The translations under genes and the position numbers were made by a program. DNA of 64,000 bases. Source: Chelydra serpentina (taxonomy: Eukaryota; Chordata; Testudines; Chelydridae). The stretch lies in assembly GCA_037349315.1 (NCBI GenBank), contig JBAIAC010000008.1:35872001-35936000 (forward strand), given 5' to 3'. How positions within the stretch are numbered: position 1 is the first letter of the stretch; every line of letters starts with the position of its first letter. Of the stretch, positions 56,241 through 64,000 are shown one piece after another. Under the pieces are notes generated by a model. It saw only the letters and a program-made list of their open reading frames with translations. It had not been told where the DNA came from and did no database searches.

Positions 56241-57040
56241 GATCATACTTAATATAACTGTTCATGTTCTCTTCCATGTCAGTGTCTAATCCTTGGTTGC
56301 GTGGTAAGTACAAACTATTATTACTCTTAATGGAAAGTGTAGTTCCTTGCTATATCAAGAAATACTAATATATTTGTCCCTGATTTCCACATACTACATA
56401 TTTCCTAACCAATTCAGCCCAACTCTGAGCTATAATATGTTAATCAAGTAAAATATTTGAGTGGAAGAAAAACAGATGAGGAACACTGTAAAGTTTGTGT
56501 TAAACCCTGTTCTAGTGAAAACTTTGTATAAAGAAGAAATATTATCCATTCTGAATATATAAATGCCAATGACAGGGAGGAGGTACAGGAAAAAGGGACT
56601 GGACAAGGTATTAGTAAACAATCAGTTCCTATAATGAGCTCTCACACACTTGGCCCCACAGGAAGAGGCTTTTCTGGCCCAGAACGTATTCTACCTGAGA
56701 CATTTTTACATGTCTAGTCCCATTTTGTGTTTCTGAAGTATTGCATTATACAGCCTGTGATTAAACAGGTATTGATTTTTCCAGGTTTTACAAGTAAAAT
56801 ATTAACTATGCCACTACAAAGGCAAGGACGGACCATGGGAAAAGAGGGGAAATGGAATGAAGGAGAAAACCAGAGTCAGGAAGGGGGACAGACACAAAAG
56901 AAACAAATAGCAGGCGTATTCACAGGGGTCATAGCTCTGAACTGGACATGTCATAATAATGACACCTTACATTTACGTGCACCTTTTATTCCTATATACT
57001 TTTACACATACAGCATCACTGAAATACAGTCACTCGTCAT
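56240..57040. other. Intergenic stretch, no gene recognised
   Basis: AT-rich, no supported gene or clear repeat. Confidence 0.5.
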
Positions 57041-57125
57041 AGAACCTTAGAATCATAGAATTGGAAGGGACCTCGAGAGGTCATCTAGTCCAGTCCCCTG
57101 CACTCAAGGTAGGACTAAGTATTAT

Positions 57126-57575
57126 CTAGACCATTCCTGACAGGTGTTTGTCCAACCTGCTCTTAAAAATCACCAATGATGAAGATTCCACAACCTCCCT
57201 AGGCAATTTATTCCAGTGCTTAACCACCCTGACAGTTAGGAAGTTTTTCCTAATGTCCAACCTAAACCACCCTTGCTGCAATTTAAGCCCATTGCTTCTT
57301 GTCCTATCCTCAGAGGTTAAGAAGAACAATTTTTCTCCCTCTTCCTTATAACAGCCTTTTATGTACTTCAAAACTGATATTATGTCCCTCCTCAGTCTTC
57401 TCTTCTCCAGACTAAACAAACCCAATTTTTTCAATCTTCCCTCATAGGTCATGTTTTCTAGACCTTTAATAATTTTTGTTGCTCTTCTCTGGACTTTCTC
57501 CAGTTTGTCCACATCTTTCCTGAAATGTGGTGCCCAGAACTGGACACAATACTCCAGTTGAGGCCTAATCAGCAC
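57126..57575 (-). pseudogene. CR1 pol C-terminal domain remnant
   Basis: 149 residues are open, from [20 protein letters not shown] through [13 protein letters not shown] and [14 protein letters not shown] to HLSGMV. This is the complete C-terminal domain after the CR1 reverse transcriptase. A frameshift separates it from the upstream catalytic part at 57667-58086. Confidence 0.9.
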
Positions 57576-57666
57576 GAAGTAGAGCGGAAGAATTACTTCT
57601 CATGTCTTGCTTATAATACTCCTGCTAATACATCCCAGAATGATGTTTGCTTTTTTTGTAACAGCG

Positions 57667-58086
57667 TTACACTGTTGACTCATATTTAGCTTGTGATCCA
57701 CTATGACCCCACAGATCCCTTTCTGCAGTACTCCTTCCTAGGCAGTCATTTCCCATTTTGTATGTGTGCAACTGATTGTTCCTTCCTAAGTGGAGTACTT
57801 TGCATTTGTCCTTAATTAATTTCATTCGATTTAATTCAGACCATTCCTCCAGTTTGTCCAGATCATTTTGAATTTTAATTCTGTCCTCCAAAGCACTTTC
57901 AACCCCTCCCAACTTGGTATTGTCCGCAAACTTTATAAGTGTACTCTCTATGCCATTATCTAAATCATTGATGAAGCTATTAAACAGAACCAGACACAGA
58001 ACCGATCCCTGTGGGACCTCACTCGTTATGCCCTTCCAGCATGACTGTGAACCACTGATAACTACTCTCTGGGATGGATTTTCCAA
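57667..58086 (-). pseudogene. CR1 reverse transcriptase core remnant
   Basis: The open 139 residues cover QRVVISGSQSCWKG, then SEVPQGSVLCLVLFN, then KFADNTKLGG and LHLGRNNQLHTYKMG. The second catalytic Asp of FADD is Asn. Non-functional. Confidence 0.88.
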
Positions 58087-58759
58087 CCAGCCACCTTATA
58101 GTAGCTCCATTTAGGTTGTATTTCCCTAGTTTGTTTATGAGAAGGTTATGCGAGACAGTATCAAAAGCCTTACTAAAATCAAGATATACCACATCTACCG
58201 CTTCCCCCCATCCATGAGGCTTGTTACCCTGTCAAAGAAAGCTATTAGGTTGGTTTGACATGATTTGTTCTTGACAAATCTATGCTGACTGTTATTTATC
58301 ACCGTATTATCTTCTAGGTGTTTGCAAATTGATTGCTTAATTTTTTGCTCCATCATCTTTCTGAGTACAGAAGTTAAGCTGACTGATCTGTAATTCTCCG
58401 GGTTGTCCGTATTTCCTTTTTTATAGCTATGTTATAGATAAATATATGTATTATAGATATACTATATTTACCCTTTTCCAGTCTTCTGGAATGTCTCCCG
58501 TCTTCCATGACTTTTCAAAGATAATTGCTAATGGCTCAGATATCTCCTCAGTCAGCTCCTTGAGTATTCTAGGATACATTTAATCAGGCCCTGGTGATTT
58601 TAAGACATCTAACTTGTCTAAGTAATTTTTGACTTGTTCTTTCCCTATTTTAGACTCTGATCCTACCTCATTTTCACTGGCATTCACTATTTTAGATGTC
58701 CAATCACCACTAACTTTCTTGGTGAAAACCGAAACAAACAAGTCATTAAGCACCTCTGG

Positions 58760-59380
58760 GTGAAGAATAATAGCCCTGTGGCCAGCCAGAGACCAACAGT
58801 AATGTGAAAAAACATTTTGGTTAAGGACCCCAAAGTAAAATGCTGCTCATATAGAAAGTGCCATGTGTTTAAAGTCGATGGAGACTGGAGAGTGGATGGA
58901 CCTTGGGTTTTAAGATCTTGACCAAAATACACCCCATTACATGTAGACAGTAAATGGGAAAGAACATGATTAGTCTGACTCAGATGGAAGAAAGGCTGAG
59001 ATGATCAGATTTGGATGTGTAGGTCTAGCAAGACTAGGGGTGAAATTTTCAAAAAGCATTGAAATGACTCAGGGGCCCTAAGTGACTTAGGTCCCATGGA
59101 ATCTAAATCCCATTGCTTTTGTGATACATAGGTGACTTGGGCATTTAGGAGCCTAAGTACTTTTGAAAAATTTACTTTAACTCTTTTCTTCAGGCTTATC
59201 TCTAAACTTCCCCTATTTATGTTTGAAGAAATACAGTATGCTGCACAGGGCTTCAGTCTAAGGGGATGATTTAATTATACTAACAACAAGACTTTAAATG
59301 TCAGAAAACTATACACTGAGACCTCTGTAGATTTGTTTTATGGAGAGACAGGAGGTAGTCCTTGAGTGGGAGTATAACCT
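58760..59380. repeat. Spacer with a palindromic interspersed repeat
   Basis: Within it, 59040-59172 has near-palindromic ends (AAATTTTCAAAAAGCATT and AGTACTTTTGAAAAATTT) and internal CTAAGTGACTTAGG words. That pattern fits a MITE-like or satellite-like unit. The rest is unassigned. Confidence 0.55.
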
Positions 59381-59383
59381 TTA

Positions 59384-60201
59384 GGCCTTGGCTACACTTA
59401 CAAGTTACAGCCTAATAAAACTGCCGGCAGCGCTGTAACTCATTAACTGGCTACACTTGCAAGGCACGTGCAACGCTGTATCTCCTCAGATACAGCGCTG
59501 CATGTACTCCACCTCCCCGAGAGAAATAGCAACTGTTGCGAAGTGGGTGGAACGCTGGTCTTTCAGTGTAGCCCAGGAACAACGCAGTTACTGATCTCCG
59601 GAAGCTGCTTTGTTTTGAAACGGCACTTCCGGGTTGGAGTTCAGAGCTCCGTCTGGAGTTACTACAAACACAGCTTTACAACCACAGCTATTGTTTGCAG
59701 GCAGGGTGGGGAAAGAGGGGAGGGCTCCGTTAGGAATGCCGGCAGCAAAGCCTTGGAGGGGGGGAGGGGGAGAGAAGAACGGCGGGGGGGGGGGGGGGAA
59801 GGGGAAGGCTCCGTTTCCTCTCTTTTATCTGATCTTTAAAAACAAAAAAAGCCCCTGCTGTTTGCTTTCAGTGATTGAGAGAGAGGCAGGGGATGTGGAG
59901 GTGTGGAAATAATGAGCTGACACTCTGTGGAGATTTCAAAACCCCCCCCCCTCTCTCAAAACACTCCCTGTCAAAGTCCCCCTCACCCCCCCCCCCCATT
60001 TGAAAAGCACGTTGCAGCTACCTGAATGCCCATAATGCACCGCTCCCAATACAGCTGCAAGTGCCGCAAATGTAGCCACGTCAGTGGTAGTTACTGCGCT
60101 GGCGGCTGCCAGTGTGGACAGGCTGCAGCGCTTTCCCTACTCAGCTGTACGAACACGGGTTTAACTAACAGCGCTGTACATCTGCAAGTGTAGCCAAGGC
60201 C
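59384..60201. mobile_element. Non-autonomous Harbinger element, 818 bp
   Basis: The ends GGCCTTGGCTACACTT and AAGTGTAGCCAAGGCC are perfect inverted repeats flanked by TTA (59381-59383 and 60202-60204). That is the 3-bp duplication typical of PIF/Harbinger. CAGCGCTGTA words recur near both ends. A G run lies at about 59785-59798 and C runs near 59942 and 59990. No transposase is present. Confidence 0.88.
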
Positions 60202-60324
60202 TTAAACACACACTTTAAATGCTGCCTACTGCCCCAATGCTGCTCTCAGGGAAGTAAGAGCAGGAGCAGGACTGGGTGACTGCATCAGCTGCATCTAGTT
60301 GGTTGGTTTAGTGGGTGTGGGTCC

Positions 60325-60385
60325 TGCTTTGAGCAGGGGGTTGGACTAGATGAACTCCTGAGGTCCCTTCCAACCCTGATAGACA
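60325..60385 (+). repeat. CR1 3' end fragment
   Basis: GAGCAGGGGGTTGGACTAGA, then TGAACTCCTGAGGTCCCTTC and CAACCCTGATAG form the last 60 or so bases of a CR1. It is close upstream of the CpG island. Confidence 0.8.
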
Positions 60386-60616
60386 ATGATCTGCAACAGC
60401 AGGCTAAGGAGAGCGGCAAGCTCCGCAGAGCCCCAGACTCCCATCGGCTTCGCTAGGGGCAGGGGAGCCAGCCGCCTCTCAGGACAACGCCGCTCTCTGG
60501 CTACAGGCGGCCGCACTGGGCAGAACGGATCGGCCAGCAGCACCAGCCACACGCCCCAGCTCCCAGCCCGGGCAGAGGGAAACTGCTAGCAGCCGCGTGG
60601 CACATGCGCTGGCGCT

Positions 60617-60635
60617 GCACCGTGGGAGCTGTAGT
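60617..60635 (-). promoter_or_regulatory. ZNF143/Staf-type site, minus
   Basis: The minus strand reads ACTACAGCTCCCACGGTGC, which fits the known ACTACAnnTCCCAnnrTGC consensus except that the position after CCCA is C, where G is usual. Confidence 0.72.
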
Positions 60636-60675
60636 TTATCATCCCCCGCTTCCCGGTAGGGGGCAGCCCAGGGGG

Positions 60676-60694
60676 ACTACAGCTCCCAGGGTGC
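60676..60694 (+). promoter_or_regulatory. ZNF143/Staf-type site, plus
   Basis: ACTACAGCTCCCAGGGTGC matches the ZNF143 binding consensus at all fixed positions. It lies 40 bp from the inverted site at 60617-60635. Confidence 0.82.
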
Positions 60695-60734
60695 AGAGCG
60701 ACCCGCTTGTCTCCGCCCCCCTCCCCCGCCCCGT

Positions 60735-60886
60735 ATGAATGACTAATACAACATGTTGTCCGGCGGCTAACGTGCCCCTTGGAGCAGGAGAGCCTTTGCT
60801 TCTCCTCCCCCCGGCGGCGTCGGCGTCTGAGCAGCCGCGAGCCTCCCTCCCTCCCGGGGCACTCACACGCGAGCGGCGCCCGCAAA
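60735..60886 (+). other. Probable first exon, rightward gene (product unknown)
   Basis: GC-rich sequence after the ZNF143 sites ends with CGCCCGCAAA|GTAAGTCC, a strong splice donor at 60886/60887. Both possible reading frames (from ATG at 60739 or 60779) are low-complexity and show no domain, so the exon may be 5' UTR. The rest of the gene would lie beyond 64 kb, making 60.9-64 kb the first intron. No downstream exon could be supported in the window. Confidence 0.5.
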
Positions 60887-61483
60887 GTAAGTCCGGGGGG
60901 GGCGGGGCGGGGGCTTCATTCTGCATCCCGGCTCGTCCGGGCTGCATGCGCCGAGGCGGGGGCTGCCCTGGCTGGTCCCCGGCGGCGGCAGCATGTTGTT
61001 GCCATGTTGCGGCTGGGCGGCGGGCTCGGGCACAGTTTGGGGACTCCGAGGTCCATGCGGCAGCGACCCTGCGACAATGTGTCCAAGAACCCGGAGCGGG
61101 GAGGGGGCGGGGATGTCACATTTGTTCCTCCTGCTTCACCTATTCCAGGCGCTTTGCAGAGATTTTGCCAGGAGGGAATTTAATATTAAGATCCAGGATA
61201 TCCGCCTTTGCCCTCCCCCCACCTCTACTTAACATGTTTCACTCGAACATATCGCCTCTCAGTGATTCTCCACCCTGAAGTGGGTTTCTTCTTTGGGCAA
61301 AGGGAGTGCGTGTGAAGGAAGAGTTCAGAAAATGTCATAGTTGCAGAGCTTTTGTTTGATCAGGAAGTTGGTAGCATATGGGGGTGGGGGACTGAGAGAA
61401 TTCACACCCTGGGACTTTTGTAATCTTTCCAGGGGCCTTGTGACACGACAGAAACTGACCATGCCATGCTATTTAAAGTATAG

Positions 61484-61680
61484 GTTTCAGTGTAGTAGCC
61501 CTGTTAGTCTGTGTCAGCAAAATGAAAATAAGAAAGAAAAACTTGTAGCACCTTAGAGACTAACAAATTTATTTCAGCATAAGCTTTCGTGGGTTAGTAC
61601 CCACTTCATCGGATGCATGGAATGAAATTATATTTCAGATATATTTATACAGTATGTATAAATTTATACAGTATGTGTCA
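61484..61680. mobile_element. Penelope-like terminal fragment
   Basis: The sequence GTTTCAGTGTAGTAGCCCTG, then TTAGTCTGTGTCAGC, then CATAAGCTTTCGTGGGTTAG and CGGATGCATGGAATG matches the terminal repeats of the element at 25755-26914. The protein-coding part is absent. Confidence 0.8.
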
Positions 61681-62239
61681 CAAAGTACTTGTATGAAGTA
61701 AAAGCTGCTTCTAATCACTTCCTGCTCTGCCCTCCTTCAACTGCTTCATTCCTTTCCCAGGTGCTGGGGATGGCTCATGTTGCTCATGACAGTCAGGTAA
61801 TTGGGAACAGGGCACTTTTAAACCTATAATTACAAAAGTTTTATGCAAGGTACTGTTTACATGCATGAACAGTTCTTTCTGTGGGAGAAATCCCTTCACA
61901 AGCAGAATTGTTTGGCATTATTTTCTTAGTTGGCAAAGTTCTGGAGCTTTGGGAAGAGTTATCTTTTTAACAAACTTCAATAGAAAATCAGAAGCAGTCA
62001 TGAAGGGGAAAAAGTGCATCGACTTAAACAGATGTTGCAAATTTGTTATATCTATTGCTGAATAACTTTAAACAACTTTCCGGGGTCTTCCCCCTACCTC
62101 ATTATGTAGTGGAGAACATTAATATTAGGTTTAAATAAAGTGTAAGCCCTAAGTTCTCTGTGAGGATGTAGAATGTGATAAAGGTACAATTGTTGATGCG
62201 TGTGAATAACCAGGTAGAATGGCTGTCAGATTTGCTGTC

Positions 62240-62440
62240 GTCAAAGCAATGTAAGTGAAGTAGCATGTTCTCATGGACTGAGCACGTGGCTGGGAGGTAG
62301 GAACTTTAACCCAGGATATGCCACTGCTTTACTAGATGGCCTTATGCAAGTTGCTTTAAACTATCTGTGCTTCAGTTCCCCCTTTTGTAAAATGGAGATA
62401 ACGATATTTAGCTCAGAGCAGGACTTTAAACATTAAAGGC
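62240..62440 (+). repeat. MIR-type CORE-SINE
   Basis: GAGCACGTGGCTGGGAGGTA is followed by GGCCTTATGCAAGTTGCTTT, then CTGTGCTTCAGTTCCC and TTTTGTAAAATGGAGATAAC, in MIR order. Confidence 0.75.
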
Positions 62441-64000
62441 AATATAAAAAGGAGAGAGGAAAAAGCCATTTTTCCCACCACCTGTCCCCTGAACCACATT
62501 CAGGGCGGAAGCAGCGTGAAGCATTTAAAAAGGCTTTCTTTGTACATCATAGTTTCCAAGGCCAGAAGGGACCACTGTTGTCCTCTAATCTGATTGCCTA
62601 TACAACACAGGCCAGTGGCCATAGAACTTCCTCAGCATAATTCGTAGAGCAAGAGTGGGCATAAACCCAATTTAAAGTAAAAAATCCATCTTTAAGACAG
62701 TGATCCTGCAAATGGTTGCACAAATCCTTGTACAAATTCCCGTTGGTTTCAATAGGTCTGCATCCTGGTGCATGAGTACGTATTAACAGGCAGTATGATG
62801 GGATCAGGATCTTGGTGGTTGTGTGGTGATTTGAAAACAGAAAGTGCTAAGAGCTTTGGACAATTCTGTGATTTTTGTTTTTGTTTTACTTCAGTCTTAA
62901 AAAACAGCCCCCCTCCACCCGCTTTTTGTGTTCATAGTCCTGTTTTCTTGTCAGATGTTAGTGTTGTGCCATAACTTGCAGTAAACTCCTGTAAAATAAA
63001 GAGCTTGAATTAAGCTCTAAAAGTAGTCATGGTTCTCACAGACCTTGGTAGCAAATTTTTGGCCCCAAACCTGCCAGCATTTCAGCACATGCTTAACTTT
63101 ACTCAGATGAGTAGTTCCAGTGATCTTTATATTTGGGACTACTCCCATGTGTTGCTGTTTGCAGAATTGGGGTATGTATTTTTAACCAGTTTCCAGGAAA
63201 AGTGTTTGACTTTTGGGTGTTTTTGGTTTGGTTTGGTTTTTTGTTTTTATAAGGGTTTACCTGTTTGAGAGACTTTCATTTTGTATTTACTGAAGTAGAA
63301 AACAACTTGACAACTGCTAACTCTTGCTTCCCGAGGAAAAACGCCCAAGAGATTAAACTTTTTGCAGTGACACTGTACCTGTGCAGGCATGACACTGTCA
63401 ATAACACACACACAAAATAGAGGAAATGTACTTCTAGAACTTTCAGTCCTGCATTTTCAGCAAACATTAAGCTTACACAGAGGGAAATATAAATTTACAT
63501 AACATTATCTCTAGATATTTAAATTGCTTGACTATAGTGGGTTTTATGGGTTTCTTGGTCAAAAAATGTAAAGGTATGGTTATAGAATTCATTGTCTTGT
63601 CTTTTTCAGTTTGTGGATTAAGCAGACTGTCACATTTCAGCAATTAGATTTTTCTAAGTTTTGGGTTGTGATTGGTTGTGGGGTTTTTTTGTTTTTTTGT
63701 GTCATACCTGTAACATCAGCATCAAGCCCTAGTATCCCAGTGTTCTAACTGTACTCATGTCTTGTTTAATTCAGTGATGACAGTGTTAAATGGATTATTT
63801 TTTTTGGTGTCGTCTTACTGCTATATGCTGAAAAATTATAAGTCAGGCACAGACCTTAGGCCTTTCTTGTTTTTGGGAAAGGGAGGTGAGTGTGGAGGGA
63901 AACCGCCTGGAATAGGAATAAAATGTTTTTTGGAGGGTGGGTTTTTGGTTACAATTTTTGTTTATAAATACTGAGATGTAGACTGCCTTAGGCATCAAAT

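Larger units (their letters stand above)
57045..58757 (-). mobile_element. CR1 LINE, 5'-truncated copy
   Basis: The 3' end is marked by AGAATCATAGAATT at 57049, the reverse of the CR1 octamer-like tail. Reading leftwards on the minus strand, there are reverse transcriptase remnants including SEVPQGSVL and KFADNTKLGG near 57.9-58.05 kb. Then comes the C-terminal domain (57126-57575, with [16 protein letters not shown] and [11 protein letters not shown]). The catalytic FADD box reads FADN. It is closely related to the 32487 copy. The 5' end breaks off near 58757. Confidence 0.9.
60400..61130. promoter_or_regulatory. CpG island promoter
   Basis: CpG is dense and the DNA GC-rich, with CCGCCCC-type Sp1-like words (about 60715-60730). 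Two facing ZNF143-type motifs sit near 60.62 and 60.68 kb. No TATA box was found. A promoter for a rightward gene is likely and a divergent leftward transcript is possible. Confidence 0.75.
61140..64000. other. Probable first intron with old repeats
   Basis: No exon is supported. Contents seen are a Penelope-like terminal fragment (61484-61680), a MIR (62240-62440) and a possible CR1 piece (about 62545-62680). The rest is AT-rich. Confidence 0.45.

Noticed and set aside
60739..61278. Protein-coding frame of 179 codons in the right CpG island
   Set aside because: It crosses the strong donor at 60886, is low-complexity and has no domain. It is more likely 5' UTR followed by intron.
1..64000. 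tRNA, rRNA or small nuclear RNA genes
   Set aside because: No cloverleaf, box A/B pair outside SINE remnants, or snRNA sequence was recognised on either strand by eye.

Overview
The window looks like a vertebrate, most probably turtle, nuclear chromosome segment (inference). Coding density is very low and there are CpG islands. The transposable elements are the mix expected of Testudines: CR1 LINEs, DIRS-type tyrosine-recombinase retrotransposons, a Penelope-like element with a GIY-YIG nuclease, Gypsy and ERV-type LTRs, MIR/CORE-SINE relics, and many non-autonomous hAT, Tigger and Harbinger elements. No prokaryotic, plasmid or phage features were seen. Exact species and repeat-library names cannot be read from the sequence alone.

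Host genes. Only two host loci can be supported. (1) At 21976-22689 (minus) there is an uninterrupted 237-codon tetraspanin reading frame with an ideal Kozak context inside a CpG island. A 46-bp minisatellite abuts its 3' side and a 39-bp minisatellite lies just 5' of it. (2) At 60.4-61.1 kb a CpG island carries two facing ZNF143/Staf-type motifs and a consensus splice donor. It looks like a promoter and first exon of a gene that runs rightwards out of the window. A weaker candidate first exon lies at about 20.55-20.79 kb, and an unidentified processed-pseudogene-like stretch at 38.7-39.3 kb (minus).

Layout. 1-2.5 kb: mostly unannotated. 2.5-3.2 kb: solo LTR with a 5-bp duplication. 3.28-4.69 kb: four-level nest (CORE-SINE > Tigger > hAT > 120-bp MITE). 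4.7-8.9 kb: unannotated. 8.9-10.8 kb: 3' part of a DIRS element, itself carrying an LTR. 10.8-11.5 kb: CR1 fragment, followed by a DNA-transposon fragment. 13.2-14.0 kb: twin hAT MITEs. 14-20 kb: mostly unique sequence. 20.4-23.5 kb: tetraspanin CpG island. 25.3-27.5 kb: an LTR containing a Penelope-like element. 28.5-30.1 kb: MIR and a 1.16-kb solo LTR. 32.5-36.1 kb: long CR1 split by a 1.15-kb solo LTR. 36-41.6 kb: sparse. 41.6-48.9 kb: nearly complete DIRS element with a 1.8-kb hAT inside gag. 49.4-52.8 kb: decayed Gypsy element riddled with DNA transposons. 53-60.4 kb: hAT, CR1 and Harbinger pieces. 60.4-64 kb: promoter and probable first intron.

The DIRS copy at 41.6-48.9 kb is the best-preserved mobile element. 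It has gag, reverse transcriptase/RNase H and tyrosine recombinase reading frames, terminal inverted repeats and the internal complementary region expected of DIRS replication. Its known breaks are one indel in a C tract, two TGA codons at former CpG sites, and the hAT insertion. Successive insertions with intact target duplications give a clear relative chronology across the window.
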